DNA of 36,461 nucleotides. It comes from Spirochaetia bacterium. GTDB lineage: Bacteria; Spirochaetota; Spirochaetia; B11-G9. The notes under the pieces are model-generated. The model ran no database searches, was not told where the DNA came from, and saw only the letters and a list, made by a program, of their open reading frames with translations. Location of the stretch: positions 1 through 36,461 of the forward strand of contig JAOZPU010000006.1 of the NCBI GenBank assembly GCA_029932585.1, written 5' to 3'. A program made the translations under genes and the position numbers. This document shows, piece by piece, positions 15,991 to 24,967 of the stretch. The first letter of the stretch is position 1. Each line of letters opens with the position of its first letter.

Positions 15991-17789
15991 TCACTCTTTA
16001 AAATTGACAGAAAAGCAGACTGGGGAACCTCTACATTTCCAACCATTTTCATCCTTTTCTTACCAGCTTTCTGCTTTTCAAGGAGTTTTCTTTTTCGTGA
16101 TATATCTCCTCCATAACATTTTGCTGTAACATCTTTTCTCAATGCTGAAATAGTTTCTCTGGAAATAATGGTACTTCCTATTGAACCCTGAATAGGTATT
16201 TTAAACTGCTGTTTTGGTATTTCCTCTCTTAACTTTTTACAGGCATTTCTAGCTCGGTCTACAGCAGAACCTCTAAAAACAAGTTGCGAGAGAGCATCAA
16301 CAATTTGACTATTCACAAGAATATCAAGACGTACCAGATCTGTTTGCTTAAACCCCTGCAGTTCATAATCAAATGAGGCATATCCCCTGCTGATTGATTT
16401 TAATTTATCGTAGAAATCAAATAATACTTCTGCCAGGGGCATTTCATAAATAAGTTCAACTCTTTTTTCATCAAGATATTCCATATGTTGCTGAACTCCC
16501 CTTTTCTGAAGGCAAAGATTAATTATATTGCCAACAAATTCTGCAGGAGTAATGAGTGAAGCCCTAATATAAGGCTCTTCTACAAAATCAATTTTCATAG
16601 GATCAGGATATTCAAGTGGATTATCTATTTTTAACTCTTCACCGTTGTTCAAAGTAATATTATAACGAACTGAAGGAGAAGTAAAAATAATAGAAAGATT
16701 AAATTCCCTTTCCAATCTTTCCTGTACAACTTCAAGATGTAAAAGACCAAGAAAACCACAACGGAAACCAAAACCAAGGGCAACTGAAGAATCTTTCTCA
16801 TAGACCAAAGAAGCATCATTCAATTTAAGTTTTTCTATCCCTGAAAGGAGTTCTGAATAGTCATCTGCATCTATAGGATAAATAGAGGAAAATACTACAG
16901 GTTTTACATCTTTAAAACCTGTAAGAGCAGTGTCACATGGGTTATTATCCTGAGTTACAGTATCGCCAACACGAATATCTGAAATTGTCTTAATTCCGGC
17001 GATAATGTAACCCACTTCGCCAGCTGATAACCCATTATTCTTATTTAAATTAATTTCGAAAATACCAGTTTCTTCTACTTTATATGCTGAATTATTAGAA
17101 AAAAACCTAATTGTATCACCTGCTTTAACGCTGCCGTCAAAGACCCTAATATGGATAATAACGCCCCTGTATGGATCGTAGTGAGAGTCAAATATTAAAG
17201 CTTTAAGAGATTTAGATCGATCCCCTTTAGGAGGTGGTATGTACTCTACAAGAGTTTCAAGAAGATTTTCCACCCCGAGGCCCGTCTTTGCAGAAACGGG
17301 AACAGCAATATCAATATCAAGTCCCAGTTCATGATCAATCTGATGTTTTACAAAATCAATATCTGCACTTGGCAGGTCTATTTTATTTATAACCGGAATT
17401 ATCTCAAGATCATGTTCAATAGCCATATACATGTTGGCAAGAGTTTGAGCTTCTACCCCCTGACTTGCATCAATAAGCAGCAATGCACCCTCACAGGAAG
17501 AAATAGCCCTGGAAACTTCATATGAAAAATCAACATGTCCAGGTGTATCAACAAGATTTAATATAAATTCTTCACCTGCTCTATTTTTATATGGTATGGT
17601 AACAGCCTGGGATTTAATGGTAATACCCCTCTCCTGTTCAATATCCATACTATCAAGAAGTTGATTCTTAAAATTTCTATTATCAATAATCCCAGCCAAC
17701 TCAATGAATCTATCTGCAAGAGTTGACTTCCCATGATCGATATGTGCAATTATACAGAAATTTCTTATTCTGCTCTTATCTATTATCAT
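15987..17789 (-). CDS. lepA: Elongation factor 4 (LepA)
   Basis: Ribosome-dependent GTPase of about 600 residues, the standard LepA length. G1 is AHIDHGKST at 15-23; G2 and switch I lie around ERGITIKSQ; G3 is VDTPGHVDF; G4 is NKIDLP. The LepA-specific C-terminal domain is present with KCYGGDISRKRKLLEKQK and ends in GNVEVPQSAFLSIL. It acts on stalled or mis-translocated ribosomes, and possibly in initiation. AGGA precedes the ATG. A promoter overlaps the end of the upstream hybrid kinase gene, so it may be expressed independently of the phosphorelay genes. No terminator hairpin follows the stop; only a seven-T run lies beyond it. Confidence 0.98.
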   Translation of the reverse strand: MIIDKSRIRNFCIIAHIDHGKSTLADRFIELAGIIDNRNFKNQLLDSMDIEQERGITIKSQAVTIPYKNRAGEEFILNLVDTPGHVDFSYEVSRAISSCEGALLLIDASQGVEAQTLANMYMAIEHDLEIIPVINKIDLPSADIDFVKHQIDHELGLDIDIAVPVSAKTGLGVENLLETLVEYIPPPKGDRSKSLKALIFDSHYDPYRGVIIHIRVFDGSVKAGDTIRFFSNNSAYKVEETGIFEINLNKNNGLSAGEVGYIIAGIKTISDIRVGDTVTQDNNPCDTALTGFKDVKPVVFSSIYPIDADDYSELLSGIEKLKLNDASLVYEKDSSVALGFGFRCGFLGLLHLEVVQERLEREFNLSIIFTSPSVRYNITLNNGEELKIDNPLEYPDPMKIDFVEEPYIRASLITPAEFVGNIINLCLQKRGVQQHMEYLDEKRVELIYEMPLAEVLFDFYDKLKSISRGYASFDYELQGFKQTDLVRLDILVNSQIVDALSQLVFRGSAVDRARNACKKLREEIPKQQFKIPIQGSIGSTIISRETISALRKDVTAKCYGGDISRKRKLLEKQKAGKKRMKMVGNVEVPQSAFLSILKSD

Positions 17790-17819
17790 TATTCATTCCT
17801 GCTCTTATTATAAAAGTTG

Positions 17820-17848
17820 AAGATATTACTAATCTATCTTACCGTCAA
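17820..17848 (-). promoter_or_regulatory. lepA promoter
   Basis: Minus strand: TTGACG, 17-base spacer, TATCTT, with five and four of six consensus bases. It overlaps the last codons of the hybrid kinase gene. The predicted start is about 24 bases before the lepA ATG. Confidence 0.5.
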
Positions 17849-19376
17849 GGGTTAGCCTTACAATTGACAAAAGTTCCATCCATTGAAAAGGTTTGGATAA
17901 ATATTTTTTACTATTTGTATTAATACCTAATTTTATTACTTTTTTATCCTCATATCCAGAAATAAAAACTGTTAAAAAATGCTTTCCCATTTCTTTAAGA
18001 CGATCAGAAAGTCTTTTACCATTCATTAAAGGCATAAAAACATCAGTAATAAGTAGATCAAAGCTTATTTCCTTATTTTCAGAAAGTAGTATTGCTTCTC
18101 CGGGATTAGAAGATTCGATAACTTCATAACCATTTACATTAAGCAATTTTACAATCAGCTTTCTTATTTCTTCATCATCTTCTACAACTAAAACAGTTTC
18201 AGTTCCTCTCAAACCTGCTTTTTCCTCTTTAGTTATAATATCTGATATTGGAGCTGATTTGTTACTTATTTCTAAATATACAATAAATTCTGAACCTTTA
18301 CCTGACTCTGAAATAACATCTATATATCCACCACTTTGTTTAATTATACCATAAACAGAGGCAAGCCCTAAACCAGTTCCTTTATGAAGAGATTTTGTGG
18401 TGAAAAATGGATCAAAAATATGATTATAATCTTCTGCAGATATTCCTGTACCATTATCTTTTACAGAAATACAAATATAACTTCCCGCAGGAACTGTACC
18501 TGTTGTTACCAGTAATTTTTCAGTAAGATGACAAATTTCGGACTTAAGAACAAGGGAACCTCCATTAGGCATTGCATCTTTTGCATTAATTACCAAATTC
18601 AGCAAAACCTGTTCAATCTGAGACTGATCAATGAAAACACCCTGAGACTCAGAATTATTTATTACAGTTAAAATTATATTCTCAGGAATAAGACGTGCAA
18701 CCATTTTGGAGATATTTTCCACAATAAAATTACTTGTTACAAAATCAGGGTTTAATACTTGCTTCCTACTAAAAGCAAGTAGATGCTTAGTCAAAGAATT
18801 GGCTCTTAAAGCAGCTGTTCTTATACCTTCTATATCAGAATTAATATTTTCATTGAGTAATAATTTTTCATTAATTAAAGTAGTATATCCAAGAATTACA
18901 GTAAGAATATTATTAAAATCATGAGCTATCCCACCAGCTAAAGTTCCAACAGCCTTCATTTTTTCTGATTGTCTTAACTGTAATTCAAGTTTATTTACTT
19001 CTATCTTCATCTTAGCTCTATACATAGCCATCTCAATAGAAGCACGAAGATTATTGGGTCCGAAAGGTTTTATTATATAACCATAAGGCTCTACATGTTT
19101 TGCACGTTCAATTATTCCTTCATCAGAGTATGCTGAAAGAATAATAAACGGTATGCCATATTTTTTATTGAGTATTTCAGCAACATCAATTCCATCCAGA
19201 TCACCCTGCAGTTTTATATCCGTAATAATAAGATCAGGCTTTAGTTTATCCAATAAATTAAGAGCCTCTTCTCCGGAAGGAACACTTCCAATAACAGAAT
19301 ACCCAATCCTCTCAAGATTAGTCTTCAAATCAAGGGCTACAATGGCTTCATCCTCTATTAGGAATATATTTATCAT
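17829..19376 (-). CDS. Soluble REC-HisKA-HATPase-REC hybrid histidine kinase
   Basis: 515 residues, no membrane helix or signal peptide, hence cytoplasmic. Receiver 1 covers 1-120 with acidic pair E8/D9 and phospho-acceptor D53 (IITDIKLQGDLDG). A short coiled linker follows, then HisKA with GIAHDFNNIL and H152. The HATPase domain has NLVINAKDAM (N box, near 260), KDNGTGI and TKSLHKGTGLGLAS boxes. A second receiver is at about 393-510 with D445 (LLITDVFMP). The HDFNN type is typical of hybrid kinases in environmental bacteria. SD AAGGAG precedes the ATG. It is third in the kinase-regulator-hybrid run; receiver 1 is similar to the receiver of the first kinase, suggesting duplication. Confidence 0.92.
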   Translation of the reverse strand: MINIFLIEDEAIVALDLKTNLERIGYSVIGSVPSGEEALNLLDKLKPDLIITDIKLQGDLDGIDVAEILNKKYGIPFIILSAYSDEGIIERAKHVEPYGYIIKPFGPNNLRASIEMAMYRAKMKIEVNKLELQLRQSEKMKAVGTLAGGIAHDFNNILTVILGYTTLINEKLLLNENINSDIEGIRTAALRANSLTKHLLAFSRKQVLNPDFVTSNFIVENISKMVARLIPENIILTVINNSESQGVFIDQSQIEQVLLNLVINAKDAMPNGGSLVLKSEICHLTEKLLVTTGTVPAGSYICISVKDNGTGISAEDYNHIFDPFFTTKSLHKGTGLGLASVYGIIKQSGGYIDVISESGKGSEFIVYLEISNKSAPISDIITKEEKAGLRGTETVLVVEDDEEIRKLIVKLLNVNGYEVIESSNPGEAILLSENKEISFDLLITDVFMPLMNGKRLSDRLKEMGKHFLTVFISGYEDKKVIKLGINTNSKKYLSKPFQWMELLSIVRLTLDGKID

Positions 19377-19394
19377 AAATGCTCCTTAACTGAT

Positions 19395-20039
19395 CTATAG
19401 TTCACGGATACTCCATTCTATGGCAAATTGAATGAGTTCTGTAGAATCTTTAATATTTAATTTTGTTTTAATATGTGATTTATATGTATCAATTGTTTTT
19501 ATACTTAAATTGAGTTCACTGGCAATTTTTCTTGTACTTAACCCTTTTCCAATAAACTCAAAAACTTCAAATTCTCTATCACTCAAAATATCAATTGCCG
19601 GAACAAGAGAATCAACCCCACTAATCATTTTATTCAATATTTTAGTATGCATATTGGAACTTAAATAGACACCACCATCTAACACCTGCCTGATAGCAGT
19701 CAGAATAGATTCGGTTGCTTCACTCTTCATAATATAGCCCTTGGCTCCTGCGCGCATTACTCTTTCAGCGTAAACATTCTCATCATGCAGTGAAATTACA
19801 ATTATTAATATTTCAGGATAAATATTTATTAAATCTTTAATAAGTTCCAGTCCGCTTCCGCCTTTTAGAGTTAAATCGATTAGAACAAGATCCGGGTTTC
19901 CTTTTTTAATAACTTCTAATGCTTCACCGGGAGTTTCTGCTTCACCGATACTGCAAATATCCTCTTCATAATTAATAAGCTGAACCATTCCTTTTCTTAC
20001 TATAGGATGATCTTCAACTACAACTATTCTTTTCTTCAT
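19395..20039 (-). CDS. NarL/FixJ-family response regulator
   Basis: 214 residues. The receiver domain has EDHP at 9-12, phospho-acceptor D55 (LVLIDLTLKGGSG) and K105 in GYIMKSE. The C-terminal LuxR-type helix-turn-helix begins LSDREFEVFEFIGKGLSTRKIASEL near 152 and ends with the recognition helix region SIKTIDTYKSHIKTKL. Such proteins are DNA-binding transcription regulators; the gene is immediately after a HisKA_3 kinase, the classic pairing. Target sites cannot be named. The ribosome site is weak (GGGG). The gene lies 10 bases after the kinase stop, so the pair is translated together. Confidence 0.96.
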   Translation of the reverse strand: MKKRIVVVEDHPIVRKGMVQLINYEEDICSIGEAETPGEALEVIKKGNPDLVLIDLTLKGGSGLELIKDLINIYPEILIIVISLHDENVYAERVMRAGAKGYIMKSEATESILTAIRQVLDGGVYLSSNMHTKILNKMISGVDSLVPAIDILSDREFEVFEFIGKGLSTRKIASELNLSIKTIDTYKSHIKTKLNIKDSTELIQFAIEWSIREL

Positions 20040-20049
20040 TAAAACCCCG

Positions 20050-21456
20050 TCATTGAATAATGGGAACCCGGCATATAACTGCCGTACCTTTATTATTATT
20101 ACTTATGATAGAAATATTTCCATTTATTACATTAGTTCTATATTTTAGTATATCAAGACCTAAACCTTTGTTAGAAGCTTCTTTTTTACTACAAACACCA
20201 CTTCCATTATCAGAAATTTTCAAATATATTTCTAAATCATCTGCATTTAAATCAACCTCTATTATTGTTGCATTGGAATGTTTTATCGCATTAGTTAAAG
20301 CTTCCTGGGTAATATGATAAAGCTGATTTATAATAATAGCATCTTTAATTGCCGTATCTAATTCTTCATTTACTTCATAGTCAAATTTCACATTGTATAT
20401 CTCAGAATAAAAAGAGATCAATTCAGCAATAGCTGTAGAAAGACCTTGACCACTAATATTTACTTTTATAAGATTCTTAGCTAAGTTTCTTGTTAAATTT
20501 ACTGCATTTTTGGTTTCCATAGCAATATCATGGGCTGTTTGTGCCTCTGATATCAGATTTTTTTTACGTAGACTATTTTCCAGAACTTTTAATTGAAACA
20601 TTAAACCAGTTAAATGCTGACCTAGATTGTCGTGGAGGTCCTGGCCAATTCTACGACTCTCTTTTTCTGAAATCTCAAGAATTTCTTTTTCCAGTTTTTT
20701 CTTTTCGCTAATATCATTTGCAATAATAGAAACACCTTTAATTTTACCTGCAATATTTTTTATAGGCGATATTTTGATAGAAATATTAAGCAATTCACCA
20801 CTTTTATTTATACGTACTGTATCATAATGATCAAGAACCATCCCTTGTACAATTTTGTCCAGATTTTCAGGCATTTCATAAGGAAAAGAAGAAGGTGTTA
20901 ATATTGATAAATTTTTTCCAATAACCTCGTAAAGTTCATACCCAAAAATATCAGAAGCTCCTCTATTCCAGCTTATTATAGTACCATCAAGTTCTGCACC
21001 TATTACAGCATCACAAATACTTTTTAATGTAACAGAAAGTAATTCTTCTTTCTCTTTTACCTCAATTTCCATCCGGTTTCGATGTATTGCCATTTCAATA
21101 GTTGTATATAGATTATTCAAATTGGTTGTTTTTGATATAAATCCATAAGCTCCTGTTTTTTTTGCTCTGGATATTGTTAATTCATCAGAAAGAGAGGTTA
21201 AGTAAACAACAGGAATTGAATAGTTGCCGGTTATTTCTTTTGTTAATTCAATTCCATCTATATCCCCTTTTATATTAATATCCATTAATATTAAATCAGG
21301 AGTGGTATTTTTAAGAAGTTCTAAAGTTTTTGCACCAGTACCAACATAAGGAAGAGTTTCATAACCAAGGCTATTTAATCTCAAAACAAGATTTTCAGCA
21401 ATAATTACTTCATCTTCAACAATTAAAATAGATTTTTCTTTGAAATCATCTTCCAA
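20050..21456 (-). CDS. Soluble REC-PAS-HisKA_3 histidine kinase (NarX/DegS type)
   Basis: 468 residues without membrane segments. An N-terminal receiver (5-125) has phospho-acceptor D59 in LILMDINIKGDIDG and SKT in place of the more usual KP after the switch strand. A PAS domain spans about 138-250 with SWNRGASDIFGY. The HisKA_3 dimerisation domain contains RRIGQDLHDNLGQHL with H275. The HATPase has EALTNAIKHSNA, SDNGSG and KGLGLDI. It pairs with the adjacent NarL-type regulator. The unusual feature is an input receiver in front of the sensor, so the kinase itself is probably controlled by phosphorylation from another kinase, perhaps the hybrid. Start is TTG with AGGTGG upstream. PAS ligand unknown. 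Confidence 0.93.
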   Translation of the reverse strand: MEDDFKEKSILIVEDEVIIAENLVLRLNSLGYETLPYVGTGAKTLELLKNTTPDLILMDINIKGDIDGIELTKEITGNYSIPVVYLTSLSDELTISRAKKTGAYGFISKTTNLNNLYTTIEMAIHRNRMEIEVKEKEELLSVTLKSICDAVIGAELDGTIISWNRGASDIFGYELYEVIGKNLSILTPSSFPYEMPENLDKIVQGMVLDHYDTVRINKSGELLNISIKISPIKNIAGKIKGVSIIANDISEKKKLEKEILEISEKESRRIGQDLHDNLGQHLTGLMFQLKVLENSLRKKNLISEAQTAHDIAMETKNAVNLTRNLAKNLIKVNISGQGLSTAIAELISFYSEIYNVKFDYEVNEELDTAIKDAIIINQLYHITQEALTNAIKHSNATIIEVDLNADDLEIYLKISDNGSGVCSKKEASNKGLGLDILKYRTNVINGNISIISNNNKGTAVICRVPIIQ

Positions 21457-21486
21457 ATTGTTACCACCTGTAAATATTTAATGATT

Positions 21487-23259
21487 TTAAATAAAATTTG
21501 GGATCCCCATATATGCACCTAACTGGACACCACTCTCAAGAAAACCAGCTTTTCTCTTCTTAATTTTTATTTGCATTAATATTAATTTCTGATCATCTAT
21601 AATTTCCAGTTTTTTAATAGTAAAAGGATCATTTACTGAAAGACCTGTTGTGTCAGCAATAGAACCAGGAAAAACTTCTGTTATCATATATTCTGATCCA
21701 AAAATTGTTTCCGAAATACTATTAATGTTCATTCCAAATACTGGTGGAATTAAATTATTTTTGTAGTCAATTTGAGAGGCTTCAATAAGAGGGAAATCAG
21801 GTCTACTTTCAAGAGCAATAAAACCATCCATTTCAATACCCTCACGGAGCCAGGAAATTTTTACACCCATTCCCGGTTCCAGTTTTAGAAACAACTTATT
21901 AACATCATCAATACTCTTAATTTCAATATCATGTACTCTTGTAATAACATCTCCATTTTCAAGACCTGCTCTGGAACCACCTCCTCCGGGAGTTGTATAT
22001 ATTATTCGAAGACCAGCTGGATCTTCAAAAACAGCTAAACCTAAATAAGGGTGATCCATTCGTCCCCCCTTATATAATGAAGGAATAAGTTTTGCCAGAT
22101 ATTCACCCGGAATTGCAAAATTTATACCTTCAAACTGTTCTATACCTGCAAAAACTACTCCGACTAACTCTCCATCACTGTCTATTAAAGGTCCACCACT
22201 ATTACCATGATTAATTGGGACATCTACCTGTATAACACTACCCATTTGAAGGAACTTTCTTCCATTAGCACTGATAATTCCTGAAGTTATTGTATTTTCA
22301 AGTCCTCCAGGTGATCCTATAGCAATAATAGAGGTTCCTGGTGAATATTCCTTACCTTGAGAAAATGAAAAAATAATTTCTGGTTCAATTTCTACTTTCA
22401 ATAATGCGATATCATATGCCTGATCCCAACCAATAACCTTTGCCGGAATTTTTGTATTTTGATTATCCCATAATCGTACATACAATCTGGAAAACCCCTC
22501 AAATTCAGGATCAACTTCACTTTCAATAACATGATAATTAGTTAAGAGATAACCTGATTTATCAATAAAAAACCCGCTACCAATAACACCATCAGGAACA
22601 CCAATTCCACCTTCAATTTTCATACCTTTGTTAACCCAAATTGTAACAGTACCTTTTAATAAATCAGTTTTTTTAATTTTTTCAGTATTACGCATACCTT
22701 TAGTTTCTAAATTTAAAGAACGTGAATCCACTTCCAATAGAATTTTACTTATTAAACTTCGATCGCCACCATCAGTAATAATTTCCAGCAAATCAGAAAT
22801 ATTAGAATCTTCAACCAAAGTAAGATCAAGATAATTCCTGATAATATATGATTTTCTGGTGGAACTTATGGTACTGTCCTTTTTAAATACTGAAGATAAT
22901 ATAAGTTTGTTATAAGTCCAGTCTCCGGCTAATTTCAAACCAGAATCTTCAGCTGTAACAAAAAGACTGGAAGCCTTTAAAAATTGCTTATTCCTCAGAG
23001 CTCTTTCAAACAACTTATTCAGCAGTAAAGATGCATTATCTGTTAATTTATTAAGTTGTTCTTTTTCTTTATCGCTGCCAATTCGTTTTAAAGTTGAAAT
23101 ATATTCAAGACTTAAAGCAATCTTTTCATCAATCAAAAGAGTCCCAATTTGAGCAATTGTCAGAGCCTCATGAGTTTGGATATGAATCTTTGGAGGCGTA
23201 CTGGTACAACTCAACAATAAAATAAAAATTAAAAAATAAATTAAATTTTTATTGATCAT
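21487..23259 (-). CDS. HtrA/DegP-family serine protease lipoprotein with PDZ domains
   Basis: 590 residues. A lipobox LLLSC places the acylated Cys at 18, so an envelope lipoprotein. Residues 20-200 are a helical region not present in canonical DegP. The trypsin-like domain follows, with H243 (GYLLTNYHVIESE), D283 (DQAYDIALLKVE) and S354 (HGNSGGPL), an intact triad. PDZ 1 is at about 395-475 (GGGGSRAGLENGDVITRVHD) and a second, poorer PDZ-like domain near 500-585. It should degrade or refold envelope proteins. ATGA overlap with the upstream calcium-repeat protein stop indicates translational coupling, so the two probably work together. The phosphorelay genes follow after 30 bases. Confidence 0.92.
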   Translation of the reverse strand: MINKNLIYFLIFILLLSCTSTPPKIHIQTHEALTIAQIGTLLIDEKIALSLEYISTLKRIGSDKEKEQLNKLTDNASLLLNKLFERALRNKQFLKASSLFVTAEDSGLKLAGDWTYNKLILSSVFKKDSTISSTRKSYIIRNYLDLTLVEDSNISDLLEIITDGGDRSLISKILLEVDSRSLNLETKGMRNTEKIKKTDLLKGTVTIWVNKGMKIEGGIGVPDGVIGSGFFIDKSGYLLTNYHVIESEVDPEFEGFSRLYVRLWDNQNTKIPAKVIGWDQAYDIALLKVEIEPEIIFSFSQGKEYSPGTSIIAIGSPGGLENTITSGIISANGRKFLQMGSVIQVDVPINHGNSGGPLIDSDGELVGVVFAGIEQFEGINFAIPGEYLAKLIPSLYKGGRMDHPYLGLAVFEDPAGLRIIYTTPGGGGSRAGLENGDVITRVHDIEIKSIDDVNKLFLKLEPGMGVKISWLREGIEMDGFIALESRPDFPLIEASQIDYKNNLIPPVFGMNINSISETIFGSEYMITEVFPGSIADTTGLSVNDPFTIKKLEIIDDQKLILMQIKIKKRKAGFLESGVQLGAYMGIPNFI

Positions 23260-24923
23260 TGATCATCACTTAATACTTCAACAGAAGAATCAAAAACACC
23301 ATCCATTCCTGAAGACATTTCATGATATATAATACCATTTCTAATTATTTCTCTGGAATCTATCAGACCATCTTCATTAAAATCCCAACTGCTCAATATA
23401 CCATTTTCATAATTTTCTAAATATTCAAATACTCCATTATTGTTTTCATCAAATGAAACAGTTTTGAGTATACCATTGATATACTCATATACTGTATCAA
23501 AAACACCATCATTGTCAAAATCTTTAAATACAGTAATTAATACAGAATTCTCATAATGTCGTTCTAATATTTTCACACCATTTGTATTAAAAATTTTCTC
23601 GATACTCTCATCAGAAGCTGATTTAAAATAATTTGTAATTAAATTATTTTCATTATTAGTACTTACTTTAAGTGAAGAAAAAGCGGTGAGGGTATCATTA
23701 TCAGGTATGTCATAATTAGTACTAATTTTTGGTATTCCTAAAAACACATCTTTAGGAATATTGATACAATCTAAAGAAAGTTTATAGGGTATAAGTTGAT
23801 ATTCAATATTTCTTTCGTTGTTAGATACACTTACTTTACTAAGATTTGGATAATTTTTGTAATAAAACAAGGAAATCTCATCCGGATGAACAATCTTCAA
23901 ACTGACAGGAATTCCAGATAGCTTAACTAAATAATTATATTGTCCATCATTATTGCTATCGTAATCAAAAGATAATAATTTACCTTGTGAAAAAACTGCA
24001 CTGGTATCATTATATCCATCGTTATCACTATCATATACAATTGTAAAATTAAGGGAATTTAGTTTAACGGATAAGGCCTGAATACTTTCAGCATCATTTT
24101 CTATTATTTTATATATCCATAATAATTCTTTATAATCCAAAATAATGTCATCAACGTATAACTCTTTCAAAAACCCAGAGGCTTTATCAATACTATCACA
24201 AATAGAACTAATTTTATAAAAACGATCACTACCCCATCGTTTAAGATAAAACTCCCTTAATAAGATACAATTGTCACCTCCAATCCTAATAAGGGTCTGA
24301 ACGACATTTTTAGAAAAATAGTTTAAAGGATCACCATCCTGTAATATAGCATTGGCTTTTTCAACCCATTCCTTTTCATATAAAACTAAAATTTGTTGTG
24401 AATAGTTATCATATGGATCGACAACAATGCGATTAGCTGCACTTAATTTAGCCTGTTCAACCTTACCCAAACTTAATGCTATTCGAATAAATAATTCTGT
24501 GAAATAAGAATTGTCGGATAATTCTTTTACAAAAGGTATTAAATTCAAATATGCTTCTTCTGTGTTACCATTAAAAAACAAAAATTTAGATAAATAGACT
24601 CTTGCTGTTAATTCATTAAAGTAATGCCAATTATCAATAATTATTGCATCTTGCAGGCCTGAAATAGAGATATTAGATATTTCCAACATTCGCTCTGCAA
24701 CAGTTCTAATAAATATTGCATCTGAACTTTCATTTGAAAAACTAAGAGCAATATTTATGAGAGACAAAGCCTCTTTATAATTATCAGCTTTATATTGCTC
24801 ATAGCTATTCTTCAGATATATTTCAGAAATGGGTACATCCGGAGAGTTCAGTTTATTAACTGAATAAACTGAATTACCAAGTAAACAGATAATAATCGCA
24901 ATGAAAAAAAATCTTTTATTCAT
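23256..24923 (-). CDS. Periplasmic protein with helical repeats and calcium-binding-like DxDNDG repeats
   Basis: 555 residues with a signal peptide (1-20). Residues 35-290 are helical and TPR-like, beginning YEQYKADNYKEALSLINIAL. From about 295 there are five DxDxDG-type loops: DSDNDGYND, DYDSNNDGQYN, DFDNDGVFD, DENNNGVFE and DFNEDGLID. The last three lie in tandem repeats of about 22 residues in the C-terminal part, each followed by a short strand with a NGI turn. These loops resemble EF-hand or thrombospondin/dockerin calcium sites, so calcium-stabilised folding in the periplasm is plausible. No catalytic motif is visible. Its stop overlaps the HtrA start by 4 bases and it follows ftsH by 44 bases. 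Confidence 0.7.
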   Translation of the reverse strand: MNKRFFFIAIIICLLGNSVYSVNKLNSPDVPISEIYLKNSYEQYKADNYKEALSLINIALSFSNESSDAIFIRTVAERMLEISNISISGLQDAIIIDNWHYFNELTARVYLSKFLFFNGNTEEAYLNLIPFVKELSDNSYFTELFIRIALSLGKVEQAKLSAANRIVVDPYDNYSQQILVLYEKEWVEKANAILQDGDPLNYFSKNVVQTLIRIGGDNCILLREFYLKRWGSDRFYKISSICDSIDKASGFLKELYVDDIILDYKELLWIYKIIENDAESIQALSVKLNSLNFTIVYDSDNDGYNDTSAVFSQGKLLSFDYDSNNDGQYNYLVKLSGIPVSLKIVHPDEISLFYYKNYPNLSKVSVSNNERNIEYQLIPYKLSLDCINIPKDVFLGIPKISTNYDIPDNDTLTAFSSLKVSTNNENNLITNYFKSASDESIEKIFNTNGVKILERHYENSVLITVFKDFDNDGVFDTVYEYINGILKTVSFDENNNGVFEYLENYENGILSSWDFNEDGLIDSREIIRNGIIYHEMSSGMDGVFDSSVEVLSDDQ

Positions 24924-24967
24924 ACTATTACTCTATCACAATTACTAAACAAAATAAAACAGGAATT

